Counted from the stretch's first letter, positions 36,050 through 45,673 are shown. The stretch: DNA of 64,000 nucleotides from Chryseobacterium sp. OV279 (GCF_900128945.1 NZ_FQUD01000003.1:1-64000); one strand, 5' to 3'. A program made the numbers and translations. The notes: generated from the letters alone by a model not told the origin.

Positions 36050-37042
36050 ATGAAATTAAAATTAGGCATTCTGGATCAGTCTCCAACTGTAAAAGGAGGA
36101 ACTTCTCTACAAGCCTTAAAGAACAGTATTGATCTTGCCGTATTTGCAGATGAAGCAGGTTTTCATAGCATCATCTATTCCGAACATCATGGCGTAGAAG
36201 CCTATGGAAGTTCAAGTCCTGAGATTCTTTCTGCAGTGGTATTAAGTAAGACAAAACGCATCAAAGTAGGCACGGGAGGCATTATGATGAAGAATTATTC
36301 GGCCTACAAGATCGCGGAATGGACCAAAATGCTGGGAAGTCTGTATCCTGAGCGTTTCATTCTGGGCTTGGGCAAAGCGCCGGGAGGTCTAAAAGATGCT
36401 GTTTCCGCTCTTAATAATCACAGACCTGTTATTCTATCCAGTCAGGAAACCAAACTTGAAGAAATCATTCAGTATATCAAAGAAGAAAAAGGTATCTATG
36501 ACGGGCTTATTGCTCAACCTACAGATGTTACCCTCCTTCCCGAAATCCTTTGGCTGGGTTCCGGGATTCAGTCTGCTACAGAAGCTGCAAAACATGGAGT
36601 AGGGTATTCCTATGCAGATTTTATGAGAAACGGGCCGGGCGTGGAAAGTACAGAAACCTATTTAAGAGAATTTGATAAAAACCAGTACAGTTCTGCTCCT
36701 TCACTGCAGGTCGCTGTTGCGGTATCCGTCGCGGAAGATCTGAAATCTGCCCGGTACAATGCATACGGAATGGCTTATCAGTTTCTGCAGGCTAGACATA
36801 TTCAGGCTCCGGAAGCACTTCTTCCCACCGAAACCATTGAAAAGAGAATCCTGGGAACTGAAGATGAGGAAGAATTCTTTAAAATCCTGGATCATATTAT
36901 TCTGGATACGCCCGGAAATATTTCAGAAAGACTTCGGGAGAAGGCTGAAGAGTATCATACAGATGAACTTTTGCTCCTTTGTAATATGTATCGGGAAACA
37001 GACCGTCTGAATACCTATAAAAGTATTATATTGGCCCATTAA
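36050..37042 (+). CDS. LLM-class flavin-dependent oxidoreductase (MsnO8-like)
   Basis: The 330-residue protein is a luciferase-like TIM-barrel monooxygenase. Features include LGILDQSPTVKGGTSLQAL at the N-terminus, SEHHGVEAYGSSSPE (HHG near the active site), VGTGGIMMKNYSAYKIAEW, and LGLGKAPGG. It uses reduced FMN supplied by a reductase. The physiological substrate is unknown; relatives include MsnO8. It is followed 16 bases later by a small unknown protein gene, probably in one transcript. Confidence 0.88.
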   Translation: MKLKLGILDQSPTVKGGTSLQALKNSIDLAVFADEAGFHSIIYSEHHGVEAYGSSSPEILSAVVLSKTKRIKVGTGGIMMKNYSAYKIAEWTKMLGSLYPERFILGLGKAPGGLKDAVSALNNHRPVILSSQETKLEEIIQYIKEEKGIYDGLIAQPTDVTLLPEILWLGSGIQSATEAAKHGVGYSYADFMRNGPGVESTETYLREFDKNQYSSAPSLQVAVAVSVAEDLKSARYNAYGMAYQFLQARHIQAPEALLPTETIEKRILGTEDEEEFFKILDHIILDTPGNISERLREKAEEYHTDELLLLCNMYRETDRLNTYKSIILAH

Positions 37043-37058
37043 TAATCACATCCTTCTT

Positions 37059-37421
37059 ATGAGCTACAGTATCCAGTTATTCACCGTTGAAACAAAAGAA
37101 AAAGAGCAGGCAGCCAATGACGACAGCTTTTTTGACCGGGAAGAAAATCTTGCCCCTTTTACAGAAAAACAGATGGCAGGGTTAAAAGAACGTCTTTTAA
37201 AATACAAATTTGAACTGGCCAAAGAAGATGATTTCGGACTTCATTTCAGTCATCCGGATGAAGATTTTGGAAATGTTTTACTGACGGATAAAGGGTTGTA
37301 TTTCAACGCGAATTTAAGTGAAAGCTCCATTTTCGAAGTGGGAATGACAGCATCTGAATTTACCGATACCGGCGAATTTGCAAAGTATGATCCACAGAAT
37401 GAAGGCTGGGAAGAATTTTAA
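37059..37421 (+). CDS. Small acidic protein of unknown function
   Basis: The 120-residue protein has no signal peptide or membrane segment and is rich in acidic residues (EQAANDDSFFDREENLAP; EFAKYDPQNEGWEEF). I do not recognise its family. It lies 16 bases after the flavin monooxygenase gene on the same strand, so co-transcription is likely. It reads as a compact cytoplasmic protein, perhaps an immunity-like or SMI1-type small protein, but there is no support for a specific function. Confidence 0.65.
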   Translation: MSYSIQLFTVETKEKEQAANDDSFFDREENLAPFTEKQMAGLKERLLKYKFELAKEDDFGLHFSHPDEDFGNVLLTDKGLYFNANLSESSIFEVGMTASEFTDTGEFAKYDPQNEGWEEF

Positions 37422-37536
37422 ACACTGAGGTTTCAAATTATAACGTTGGTTAACTGAAACACCACCATGATAAAATACATGAGGTAAATTTTCCTTTTAG
37501 CGATCATTCCATTGAAGCAAATTAAAAAACTACTGG

Positions 37537-38469
37537 TTACTTTTTGTCAGATAATTTTTTAAAATTCTGGAAAGTTTCTGTAACTCCTTCAGGCTTTTCA
37601 TTGGTAAAAATATCCGATTCTGAAACCCGTTCAAAGGTTTCGGCAGTTCCGGAAGCGATGGCATGAGGGAGATTTTCATTTTTCAACATATCGGCCAGCC
37701 CTTTCATTTCATCAATCCTTCTTGAAATATGCTGTGGATAGGTAGGTGTTGTTTTAATGAGATCCTGATAGGTTCCGGGGAGAAATGCCTGAAGACTTTC
37801 ATTCAGTTCATCTAGGATTCCGAAGTGAGCTGCTGCGGTCATAGTTTCAAAAAACAGAGCATTCATCCCTTTATTCACCATAGAAAATAAGAGTTTGTAA
37901 GCGGATGCTGCTTCTATTTTTTCACCGGCATCCTTAATTTTAAAAACGGACGCAAATAAATTGATAAACAGATGCCTGTAAGGGCCACTCACCAAGAAAA
38001 CAGCATGATCCGGAACGTCCCTGGAAGCGCCCATTACTGCTCCGTTAACAAAAGGAACATCTACAGCCGAAAATAGTTTTTCAATGGATGAGGCCAGAGC
38101 AGGAGTATTAGAGTTCAAATCCACGTAGAGAGGACGGTTTGAAGTTGTTTTCAGACAGGAAATAAAATGTTCTGCCATCGTGAGGCTTCCTTCCGGTTTG
38201 GTAAGTGCAAGGACAACATCTGCCTGTTCAATGGCATCCTGAAGATAATGCTTATCTGTAATTCCTGAATTTTGTATATTTTCCAATGTTCTTGACGATC
38301 TTCCTTCTCCCGCAGTGATGACTTTAAAATCATGGCGTATAAGTACTTTGGCTATTTGGGTTCCCATATCTCCGGGAAACAGAACAGCAATGACAGGCTG
38401 GGTTTTCAATATAGATAATTTTTGAAATGATGAATAGTTTGAAAATACAAATTTCTTCATTTTTTTCAA
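37537..38469 (-). CDS. NAD(P)-binding beta-hydroxyacid dehydrogenase-like protein
   Basis: The 310-residue protein has a Rossmann motif (VIAVLFPGDMGTQIAKVLI, about 27-45) and the overall plan of the 6-phosphogluconate/beta-hydroxyacid dehydrogenase superfamily: DVVLALTKPEGSL, YVDLNSNTPALA, and a long helical C-terminal domain (DUF1932-like). The motif LFPGDMG replaces the family's GxGxxG start, so cofactor preference is uncertain. It may reduce a keto acid or imine. It is convergent with the preceding gene and divergent from a Crp-like regulator, with 107 bases between their starts. Confidence 0.8.
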   Translation of the reverse strand: MKKMKKFVFSNYSSFQKLSILKTQPVIAVLFPGDMGTQIAKVLIRHDFKVITAGEGRSSRTLENIQNSGITDKHYLQDAIEQADVVLALTKPEGSLTMAEHFISCLKTTSNRPLYVDLNSNTPALASSIEKLFSAVDVPFVNGAVMGASRDVPDHAVFLVSGPYRHLFINLFASVFKIKDAGEKIEAASAYKLLFSMVNKGMNALFFETMTAAAHFGILDELNESLQAFLPGTYQDLIKTTPTYPQHISRRIDEMKGLADMLKNENLPHAIASGTAETFERVSESDIFTNEKPEGVTETFQNFKKLSDKK

Positions 38470-38543
38470 GCTGTTATGGATATTGTTTCGATGGTAATTA
38501 TTGATAAAACCGATTAATAAAGGAAAGTGTTCCGGATTTTGCT

Positions 38544-38551
38544 TAATTTTG
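38544..38551 (+). promoter_or_regulatory. Putative -7 element of the Crp-like regulator gene
   Basis: TAATTTTG fits TAnnTTTG and lies 25 bases before the ATG at 38577. No clear TTG is found at the -33 distance. Confidence 0.4.
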
Positions 38552-38576
38552 ACTGTTGCTGCAGTCCTTTATTATC

Positions 38577-39158
38577 ATGAATAAGTCCACAATAAATCAA
38601 TATTTCCATTCCTTATTTGACATCAAAGAAGAAGTGGTAGAAAAAATCACTGAGACATTCAATCCATTTGAATTAAGAGCGAATGAAGTTGTCTTGCATA
38701 AAGATGAGGTCAGTACCAGAACATTTTTCCTGGAAAAAGGCTACGTACGTTCCTTTATTCTGAATGAGGACAATGAAGAAATTACAACTAATATTTATGT
38801 GGCACCGTGTTTTGTGAATGACTTTCTGTCGTTCTTCAGACAGCAGCCTGCAAAGGAAACCTATCAGACCATGACGGCCTGTTCTTTCTGGGAAACGAGC
38901 CTCGAAAATGTGCAGCATAATTTTCATAACATCCCGGAATTCAGAGAATTTAGCAGACTTCTTTTCGTTCTGAATTATTACAGCATCCACGACCGGCTGA
39001 TTGAAATGGCCAGTCAGAAAGCTTCCACACGGTATTCTAATCTGATGAAAAAGCATCCGGATATTTTCCAGCATGTACCATTGAAAGTTATCGCTTCTTA
39101 TCTTGGAATTAAAGACAGTTCACTGAGCAGGATCAGAAGAGACATCAATAAAATGTAA
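38577..39158 (+). CDS. Crp/Fnr-family transcriptional regulator
   Basis: The start at MNKSTINQYFHSLFDIKEE gives 193 residues; the earlier TTG-like extension is less likely. The N-terminal cyclic-nucleotide-binding-like beta-roll (about 20-110; NEVVLHKDEVSTRTFFLEKG) precedes a helical C-terminus with the HTH in LKVIASYLGIKDSSLSRIRR. The RxxSRIRRDI end is typical of Bacteroidota Crp-like proteins lacking a canonical cAMP-binding site. It is divergent from the dehydrogenase gene and may regulate it. Confidence 0.88.
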   Translation: MNKSTINQYFHSLFDIKEEVVEKITETFNPFELRANEVVLHKDEVSTRTFFLEKGYVRSFILNEDNEEITTNIYVAPCFVNDFLSFFRQQPAKETYQTMTACSFWETSLENVQHNFHNIPEFREFSRLLFVLNYYSIHDRLIEMASQKASTRYSNLMKKHPDIFQHVPLKVIASYLGIKDSSLSRIRRDINKM

Positions 39159-39214
39159 CCCAAGGCGTTTGAGAACCGGTGGGTTTTAGGGTAAATGAGT
39201 TGCTGAGTCGTAAT

Positions 39215-39400
39215 TGTTTAGCTAAGATCTGATATCTGACATCTTGCATCTTGGCTCTTAAATCTACCAATCACCATTGACATTTCTAACCTCAACCTAA
39301 AAAATCTCATGTCTCGTGTCTGAAATCTGATGTCTGATGTCTAGTATCTTGGTTCTTAAATCTATCTTCTAAACCTTTCCCTCAGCCTTGGTCTGAAAAT
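39215..39400 (-). repeat. Dispersed intergenic repeat, copy D
   Basis: GTCTGAAATCTGATGTCTG (39318-39336) is the exact reverse complement of CAGACATCAGATTTCAGAC in copies C and E. The whole block also carries reverse versions of AAGAACCAAGAT (as ATCTTGGTTCTT) and of the TTGAGGTTAG-type words. It lies between two plus-strand genes. Confidence 0.8.
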
Positions 39401-39467
39401 TCAATTTCTTCGCATTTGTCAAGTGATTTATTCAAATTTGAAAGCCATCTTTGTTAAAAATAAATTT

Positions 39468-40403
39468 ATGACTAAGAAACATATTGTAGTGGCCGGATTG
39501 GGCGGAGTAGGAGGATATTTTGGTTTTAAGATCAATCAGGAAAACGAAGTTTCCGGAAAATATAAAGTCACTTTCATTGCAAGAGGTGAAACGTATCAGA
39601 AAGTAAAGGAAAATGGTTTGGTACTTCTTTCTCCCGAACATTCTGTAAATCATACACATCCTGATGCTATCTTACAGAATATTAGTGATGTAAAAGATCC
39701 GGATTTGGTGTTGATCTGTGTAAAAGAATATGATCTGGAAAATATCTGTCATCAGCTTAAGGATGTCATCAGTAAGGACACCATCTTGCTTCCTATGATG
39801 AACGGCGCAGATATTTATGAAAGAATAAGAAAAATAATTCCCGATAATATCATTCTGCCCACATGTCTTTATGTGGCTTCTCATATTAAAGAGAAAGGAG
39901 TGGTAGAGCACAAAGGAAAAACAGGAAAGATGATCGTAGGCAGAGATCCTCAGCATTTTTCTGGGGATATAAACTGGATCGTAGATCTGCTGAAAGAAAG
40001 CAAAATCGACTTTGATTTTAAAGATAACTCACTGAACGATATCTGGACCAAATATATTTTCATCGCCAGTTTCGGCTTGGTAACAGCGAAACATAATTCT
40101 TCTATCGGAAAAGTAGGTACGGATGACGGGCAGAGACATGAAGCTTCTGAGATTATGAAAGAAATAAAAATGATTGCTGATCAAAAGGGAATAGTACTGG
40201 ATGAAGATATCATTCAGAAAACCTTTGACAAAGCAGCAACATTTCCTTTCGAAACACCTACCTCTTTACAACTCGACGTGAATTCCGGTAAAGAAAATAA
40301 TGAACTGGAACTGTTGGGTGGTGCCGTTTTGAATTTCGGAAAGGAATTAGGCATAGACACGCCTTTTACCCGGAAAATATATGATGAGATATTGTCAATG
40401 TAA
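39468..40403 (+). CDS. Ketopantoate reductase-family protein (PanE/ApbA)
   Basis: The start at MTKKHIVVAGLGGVGGYFGF gives 311 residues; an upstream start at 39423 adds 15 residues. The NADPH motif GLGGVGGYFG (about 10-19) and the typical LICVKEYDLE and LPMMNGADIYERI segments identify the family, which reduces 2-dehydropantoate to pantoate in CoA biosynthesis. The later segment (LNDIWTKYIFIASFGLVTAK) contains the conserved lysine. Because paralogues with other substrates are common, I do not assign panE with certainty. Confidence 0.85.
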   Translation: MTKKHIVVAGLGGVGGYFGFKINQENEVSGKYKVTFIARGETYQKVKENGLVLLSPEHSVNHTHPDAILQNISDVKDPDLVLICVKEYDLENICHQLKDVISKDTILLPMMNGADIYERIRKIIPDNIILPTCLYVASHIKEKGVVEHKGKTGKMIVGRDPQHFSGDINWIVDLLKESKIDFDFKDNSLNDIWTKYIFIASFGLVTAKHNSSIGKVGTDDGQRHEASEIMKEIKMIADQKGIVLDEDIIQKTFDKAATFPFETPTSLQLDVNSGKENNELELLGGAVLNFGKELGIDTPFTRKIYDEILSM

Positions 40404-40560
40404 TTGCAATAATTAAAAACAGAACAGGAGGTTGGGTGCTAAACTGGATGTTCCAAATAATGTACTGTGAGAAAAAGAATACCTCCTGTCTGTCATTAAG
40501 AAATAGTATGTTATGGTTCTTTTGTAAAAGATTTAAATAGATCTAATCGGTAGTAAACAC

Positions 40561-42711
40561 TTAGTCTCTGATTACTTTTTTAGAAACATTGGTTTTTCCT
40601 GTTTTGATTTCAATGATGTAAATTCCTTTTGCATACGGCGATAAATCTACAGGCTCATGATCGCTTTTGATAACACCGGCCTGGAGTTTTTTACCGGAAA
40701 TATCATAAACGGTATAAGTGGACTGTCTTGGAGCATTGACTATTTGAGAAATGTCTTTAGTCACCGATGGTACTACAGCAATATCATCGTGCTGTTTTAC
40801 GGTATCGCCGGTGCCCAAAACCTGTGTATATCCTGAAACAATAATAGAATAGTTTTGTGGAGCACTAGCTCCGGTTCCGTTTACCAAACTGCCTTTATTG
40901 GTGATTTCAATTCTATATTCCCGGCCGGCCGCAGGGGTCTGGATGACAACCTGTTCTACATTGTCTACTGTATTATCTCCTTTTGTGGCAGGGGTCATAG
41001 GACTTAATGCATTTAATTTCCAGGGTTCATAAGTACTACCAGTCACCACATCAATAATTCTTACATCTACATCATTCACTAATCTCGAGGTTCTGTCATT
41101 GTGAGCACCGGCATATGTTATATTGGCTGGAACTGCATAAGCCGGGTCAACCCATGAAACAGTTACTTTTAATGGTTCACTTCCTGAAGCGAGAACTCTT
41201 TTTTTGTTAGGTGTACCACTGGTTAAAGTTTCATTATTAAACAAAACGCTGTTGTTTGATTTACCCACTAATAATTCTGCCCCTTTTTTAGCATCAATGA
41301 ATCCCCAGCCGAAATGTGGATCCGGTCCTACATTTCCTGCTTCCAATGCGGAATGTACCATTAGTGTTTTAGCAGAGGCTGCATTAAGTTCAGCACCGTT
41401 GAAAAGCTGCTTATTGATCTGGGTCCAGAGTCCGATAATTCCGGTAACCACCGGCCCGGAAAAAGAAGTTCCGCTGCCTACGGTAAGTTGTTGGCTGCCA
41501 GTAGTATCTTCTGCGGTGGCAGCACTGCCAACGTTTGTGCCAACAGCGGTGATGTCAGGCTTTACAGCACCGTCATCCCTTGGACCTGCGCTGCTGTAAT
41601 CGGAATGTATCACATCTGTTGCAGCAGTGTATCTTCCATCATTGGTCGTAATAATATCAGTTGCGCCCACCACAATAATATTTTTACCTAAAGAACCCGG
41701 ACCAATACAGTCATATCCTAAACCACAATTTGTTGGTGGAAGCGTATCCGTTGCTGCAAATTGAGTTGGAGTAGCAGTAGCGTAATAGTATTTTGGAAAT
41801 GTTGAAGTTCCGGGATAAGTAGGACCAAATCCATAACTGTTTCCAGCTGATTTTACAATAATATATGATGGATTGGTGTAGACAATTTGGTCATAACTTT
41901 GATCTTCTTCAAGATATGAACCTTGAAGGTCATACGATGTAGATGGGCTCGTAAAGCTGCTTCGCCATACCCATGCATTTACTCCGTTGACTTTTTCCAG
42001 ATTCCAGCCAGGATTGGTTCCGTAAGAGTGGTTGGATATTTTGGGTTGGGCAGTTAGTATTTTTTGAAAAACAGTACTTGTGGAAGTATCGCCGGGTAGT
42101 GTAGTTGTCGCGAAAGCATAAGAATCTATCGTGGAATTCTTGGCAATTCCCTGAAAATTAATGGTTCTGGTACTGCCATTGGTAAAAGTTACCGTTTGGC
42201 TGTATGGTTTTGCTCCAATGAATCCTGCAACTGAAGTGGCATGACCCCCATAGTTCATGGTTGATGCTTCTTTATTGGTAATTCTGTTGGGGATATTGTC
42301 AAAAAACACATGCCCGGCAAATACTCTACCCGAATTGTCAACCTCTCCACCATCAAAAATGGTAAATTTTATATTTTCCCCGTTAAAAGTTCCCGTAAGC
42401 CCGTTTACGGTTCCATTTTGGAGAAAATCAGAATTGGAATTCTTGATCTGATCACCGTCATGAGTCTGAAGAAAATAGGGTCTTCCGTCCGGTAGAAAAC
42501 CAGCCAATTTGCTCTTCTTTTCTTCTATTTCTTTCTGGATCTTCGGGGTTTTTTCCTTTGATCCATATTCCTTTGAAATAAATGCATCAAATTTTTCGGA
42601 ATTCTCTTTATTTTTTCTTTCAAATTGTTTTTTAAGTGCCTCATTATCTTGTGCAGCGGCAAAAAAAGTCATTAGCGCACTGATTAGGAGTAATTGTTTT
42701 TTCATATCCAA
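40561..42711 (-). CDS. Secreted subtilisin-like (S8) protease with T9SS sorting domain
   Basis: A signal peptide (MKKQLLLISALMTFFAAAQ) and a lysine-rich propeptide precede the S8 catalytic domain. The triad is visible: Asp in TIFDGGEVD (about 120), His in YGGHATSVAGFIGA (about 157), Ser in GSGTSFSGPVVTG (about 416), with the oxyanion Asn in KSAGNS. A beta-rich P/Homo B-like domain follows, then a T9SS type A sorting domain (VYDISGKKLQAGV to KTNVSKKVIRD). It would be secreted and cleave external proteins. It stands alone on the minus strand and is convergent with the preceding gene. Confidence 0.92.
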   Translation of the reverse strand: MDMKKQLLLISALMTFFAAAQDNEALKKQFERKNKENSEKFDAFISKEYGSKEKTPKIQKEIEEKKSKLAGFLPDGRPYFLQTHDGDQIKNSNSDFLQNGTVNGLTGTFNGENIKFTIFDGGEVDNSGRVFAGHVFFDNIPNRITNKEASTMNYGGHATSVAGFIGAKPYSQTVTFTNGSTRTINFQGIAKNSTIDSYAFATTTLPGDTSTSTVFQKILTAQPKISNHSYGTNPGWNLEKVNGVNAWVWRSSFTSPSTSYDLQGSYLEEDQSYDQIVYTNPSYIIVKSAGNSYGFGPTYPGTSTFPKYYYATATPTQFAATDTLPPTNCGLGYDCIGPGSLGKNIIVVGATDIITTNDGRYTAATDVIHSDYSSAGPRDDGAVKPDITAVGTNVGSAATAEDTTGSQQLTVGSGTSFSGPVVTGIIGLWTQINKQLFNGAELNAASAKTLMVHSALEAGNVGPDPHFGWGFIDAKKGAELLVGKSNNSVLFNNETLTSGTPNKKRVLASGSEPLKVTVSWVDPAYAVPANITYAGAHNDRTSRLVNDVDVRIIDVVTGSTYEPWKLNALSPMTPATKGDNTVDNVEQVVIQTPAAGREYRIEITNKGSLVNGTGASAPQNYSIIVSGYTQVLGTGDTVKQHDDIAVVPSVTKDISQIVNAPRQSTYTVYDISGKKLQAGVIKSDHEPVDLSPYAKGIYIIEIKTGKTNVSKKVIRD

Positions 42712-42914
42712 TAGGTTTTTTAATTCTAAGTATCAAAAATTGACAGTGCAATTAAAAAAACTTTAATAAGTATATGAAAAGAACAGTATTAAAAACTTGT
42801 TAACTGTTTTGAAAATATTCCATTTATTTTGTTAGCTTTAAAAAAAACAATGATTTGTAAATCAATGTTTTAGTTTTGATAAAGTGTTAATTGTGTGATC
42901 ATTCAAAGTGAACG

Positions 42915-43265
42915 TTATTCGTGATGTAAAAAGTGTTGACGGTCAAATAGAATTTCATCTGTTTCACGATGGTCAGGATCATCTACGCAGCAGTCTACAG
43001 GACAGACTGTTTTGCACTGTGGCTCTTCATGAAAGCCTTTACATTCCGTACATTTTCCGGGTACAATATAATAAACATCATCTGAATAGGCTTGTTGATA
43101 GGCACTTGCCTCGGCCTCCGTTCCGTCCGGAAAGACCACTTTTCCGGAAAGTTTTGTTTTATCCTGCCAACGCCAGTCGATGGCGCCTTCATAAATAGCT
43201 GAGTTGGGACATTCAGGTTCGCAGGCCCCGCAGTTGATGCAGTCATCCGTTATTCTAATAGCCAT
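42915..43265 (-). CDS. 4Fe-4S ferredoxin (two clusters)
   Basis: The 116-residue protein carries a first cluster motif [12 protein letters not shown] (about 10-21) and a second, spaced motif [21 protein letters not shown] 45-residue insert lies between the clusters, as in some Allochromatium-type ferredoxins. It carries electrons in the cytoplasm. It follows the redox gene cluster but is separated from the 2Fe-2S ferredoxin gene by a strong minus-strand terminator, so it probably has its own promoter or receives read-through. Confidence 0.88.
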   Translation of the reverse strand: MAIRITDDCINCGACEPECPNSAIYEGAIDWRWQDKTKLSGKVVFPDGTEAEASAYQQAYSDDVYYIVPGKCTECKGFHEEPQCKTVCPVDCCVDDPDHRETDEILFDRQHFLHHE

Positions 43266-43293
43266 AAGTATTTTGATTTTACAGATTTATTTG

Positions 43294-43335
43294 AAAAAAA
43301 GGGATTTCCGTTGGTTTACGGCCCTGGAAATCCCT
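43294..43335 (-). terminator. Terminator between the two ferredoxin genes
   Basis: On the minus strand AGGGATTTCC pairs perfectly with GGAAATCCCT, closing a 16-base loop, and is followed by seven T residues. It lies 92 bases past the 2Fe-2S ferredoxin stop, so the sodA operon probably ends here. Confidence 0.85.
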
Positions 43336-43426
43336 CCGTCTAAACATAATTTAAATGAAAAAAACAGTTGGCTTTAAGCATTGATCAGATCGTTGCTCAA
43401 GCAGTCTTCTTTATACTTTTACTGAA

Positions 43427-43756
43427 TTAATTTTGTGCAATTTCTATGGAAAGTCCGTCCATTGCAGCAGTGAGCTGAATCTGACAGGCCAGTCTGCTTG
43501 CAGGAGTCGTTGTAAAAAGTTCAGACAAAAGAGCTTCTTCCATATCTCCTTTTTCCGGCAACACTGCAATTTCATTCAGAATATAGCAGTGACAGGTTGC
43601 ACACATGACCATTCCTCCGCACATGGCTTCCATAGGCAACTCGTAAGCCTTACAGATATCTTTAAGACTAAGGCCCATTTCCAGCGGACAGATCAGTTCA
43701 TGGATATTTCCTTCCTGATCTTTTACGGTAATTGTAATTTCATCCTTCATTGTCAT
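43427..43756 (-). CDS. 2Fe-2S ferredoxin (adrenodoxin type)
   Basis: The 109-residue protein has the ligand pattern CGGMVMCATCHCYI (three close cysteines near 45-53) with a fourth cysteine in SRLACQIQL (about 91). It looks like the adrenodoxin or ISC ferredoxin group. An alternative ATG two codons later is possible. It should pass single electrons, perhaps to the flavin reductase encoded upstream. It is the fourth gene of the run sodA, DUF2480, FMN reductase, 2Fe-2S ferredoxin, all on the minus strand with short gaps. Confidence 0.9.
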   Translation of the reverse strand: MTMKDEITITVKDQEGNIHELICPLEMGLSLKDICKAYELPMEAMCGGMVMCATCHCYILNEIAVLPEKGDMEEALLSELFTTTPASRLACQIQLTAAMDGLSIEIAQN

Positions 43757-43791
43757 CTGTCAATTTTAATAGTTCTTATACTATAGTTTTA

Positions 43792-44346
43792 TTAAATTCT
43801 TTCTATCCTTTTTGTGGTAGCGATGCTGATCAGTTTATCAAATTTATCGGCGTATAGAGAAGATATTTTAGTTGGGTCTTCATGATCAAATAATGCCGGT
43901 CTAATGACTGGAACGCTAAAAGGTAACGGCCATGCCCGAAGAGATTTAGCAACAACATCCATAGTATTGATGCCCTGCATCGCATGAAGCCCATCTGCCC
44001 AGCAAACCAGTCCAACCGTTTTATCCGTAAGGTAAGGCTGATAATGTCCTGAGGTAACTTCCAGCCAGTCCAGGCAGTTTTTCATCACTCCGGGAATGCT
44101 TCCATGATAGAGTGGGGCAAGCCAGAAGTGAATATCTGCTTCCAGAAACAGCTGAGTCATACGCTCTACTGCCAGCGGTGTTTTAGTAAGCGTAACATCA
44201 AATAGAGGAATCCCTGAATCAGCCAATGTGAAAATTTCACTACTGAACCCTGTTTGATGAAGCTTTTCTGCGAAATATTGCGAAATCCGACCGGAGGTGG
44301 ATTCAGATCTTCTTTCCAGTGAGCCGTTAAATATAATTGCTTTCAT
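43792..44346 (-). CDS. NADPH-dependent FMN reductase-like flavoprotein
   Basis: The 184-residue protein has a flavodoxin-like fold: IIFNGSLERRSESTSGRIS (phosphate-binding loop for FMN), LAPLYHGSIPGVMKNCLDWL, and TDKTVGLVCWADG. It probably reduces FMN, a quinone or an azo/nitro compound with NAD(P)H. It begins only 6 bases after the DUF2480 gene and is followed 35 bases later by the 2Fe-2S ferredoxin gene, so they form one operon. Confidence 0.85.
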   Translation of the reverse strand: MKAIIFNGSLERRSESTSGRISQYFAEKLHQTGFSSEIFTLADSGIPLFDVTLTKTPLAVERMTQLFLEADIHFWLAPLYHGSIPGVMKNCLDWLEVTSGHYQPYLTDKTVGLVCWADGLHAMQGINTMDVVAKSLRAWPLPFSVPVIRPALFDHEDPTKISSLYADKFDKLISIATTKRIERI

Positions 44347-44352
44347 GATGAG

Positions 44353-44853
44353 TTAACTTTTAAAAATTACTTTCGGCAGGCCTATTTCGCCATACATCAG
44401 GGTTTTAACCAATGGCTTCAGGAGGCCGGCAGCTAATAAATAGAGTGAAGGATCATGATCAGCTCTTGCTCTTACGACTACTTTCTGATTTTTATAGCAT
44501 TTCAGATCTGCATACATCAGGCGGCGTTTCCAGAGATCCAGCAGGATAGTTTCCGCACTGTTTAAATCTGCATAAACAGCATACGGAGATAATTTTTCCA
44601 TTAACATCATATACGCCCAGGGCGGAATAATAGCATCTGTAGAGCAGATTATTCCTACCGCTTTTTCATTGTACACAGAAAAATCTACGGCAGCAATTGA
44701 TTCTTTAAACTCTTTCTCCTTCACAATCATTCCCATGAAAAGATGGTCCTTGATATCCAGTTCTACAATTTCTGTACTAGGTTTATAGTTTAAAAGATCA
44801 AGAGCAATGATTCCTGAGGCTTCTGCTTTATTGATGAAAATTTTCTGATCCAT
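44353..44853 (-). CDS. DUF2480 family protein
   Basis: The start at MDQKIFINKAEASGIIALDL is chosen since the 11 residues before it lie outside the family pattern. Features matching DUF2480 are DIKDHLFMGMIVKEKEF, IICSTDAIIPPWAYMML and KTLMYGEIGLPKVIF. The function is unknown. A cysteine in the CSTDA motif is conserved in the family. The gene lies between sodA and the FMN reductase gene, so oxidative-stress or iron-sulfur repair roles are plausible but untested. Confidence 0.8.
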   Translation of the reverse strand: MDQKIFINKAEASGIIALDLLNYKPSTEIVELDIKDHLFMGMIVKEKEFKESIAAVDFSVYNEKAVGIICSTDAIIPPWAYMMLMEKLSPYAVYADLNSAETILLDLWKRRLMYADLKCYKNQKVVVRARADHDPSLYLLAAGLLKPLVKTLMYGEIGLPKVIFKS

Positions 44854-45018
44854 AATTGATTCTTTTGTTAAGATAAGGAGTTTCAAACTAAAAAGAGGAA
44901 ATTATTAAACCCAAAAGAACTATAAGAAATAATCGTCCTGACAGTAACTTTCAGCTTCCTTATTCCAATCTCCAAATCCTAATTTTTTAACCCGAATTCA
45001 GGTCACATTAAACTTGAA

Positions 45019-45645
45019 TTATCTGATTTTTGAAAGCGCTTCTTCATATTTTTTTTCTACAGCCGACCAATCCAGAACCGACCAGAAGGAATCTAAATAA
45101 TCTGCTCTTTTATTCTGATAAGCCAGATAGTAAGCATGTTCCCACACATCGATCCCAAGGATCGGAAAACCTCTGTTGACAGATTGGGTATCCATCATAG
45201 GATTGTCCTGATTAGGTGTTGAAGCGATAGCCAGTGAACCATTGAATTTGACAAATAGCCAGACCCATCCAGATCCGAATTGTCCCAGACCTCCTTTTTT
45301 CATTTCAGCTTTGAAATCTTCAAGGCTTCCAAAAGTGTTGTTGATCGTTTCTGCCAGTTTTCCTTCAGTGTTTAATTTAGGCTGAGGAGAAAGAATATCC
45401 CAGAATAAAGAGTGATTGTAATGACCGCCTCCGTTATTTCTTACTGCGGGACTATATTCGCTTATTCTTTGAAGAATGGAATCTAAATCGGTAGAGGTTT
45501 CTTCAGCTTCCTGTAAGGCCGCATTCAAATTATCAACATACGCCTGGTGATGGCGCTGATGATGGATCGTCATGGTTTCTTTATCTATAAATGGTTCCAG
45601 TGCATCATAAGCATAAGGAAGCTGAGGCAGGGTAAATGAGTTCAT
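45019..45645 (-). CDS. sodA: Superoxide dismutase, Mn type
   Basis: The 208-residue protein is a Fe/Mn superoxide dismutase. Metal ligands are visible: His in TIHHQRHHQAY (about 27), His in GGHYNHSLFW (about 80), Asp and His in DVWEHAYYLAY (about 171 and 175). The GGG before the second His and the Gln in ASTPNQDNPMM fit the manganese type rather than the iron type. It removes superoxide in the cytoplasm. It is the first gene of the minus-strand redox run and faces a SufR-like regulator gene across a 192-base region with a palindromic operator. Confidence 0.92.
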   Translation of the reverse strand: MNSFTLPQLPYAYDALEPFIDKETMTIHHQRHHQAYVDNLNAALQEAEETSTDLDSILQRISEYSPAVRNNGGGHYNHSLFWDILSPQPKLNTEGKLAETINNTFGSLEDFKAEMKKGGLGQFGSGWVWLFVKFNGSLAIASTPNQDNPMMDTQSVNRGFPILGIDVWEHAYYLAYQNKRADYLDSFWSVLDWSAVEKKYEEALSKIR

Positions 45646-45673
45646 TTCTTTTATTTTTTTGATTAATGTGTTT

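Noticed and set aside
40424..40489. Hairpin ACAGGAGGT/ACCTCCTGT between convergent genes
   Set aside because: The stem is nine bases with a 48-base loop and no clear T-run at the expected side; too weak to call a terminator.
43433..43786. Long antisense frame over the 2Fe-2S ferredoxin gene
   Set aside because: The minus-strand gene has clear cluster ligands; the opposite frame is a shadow.
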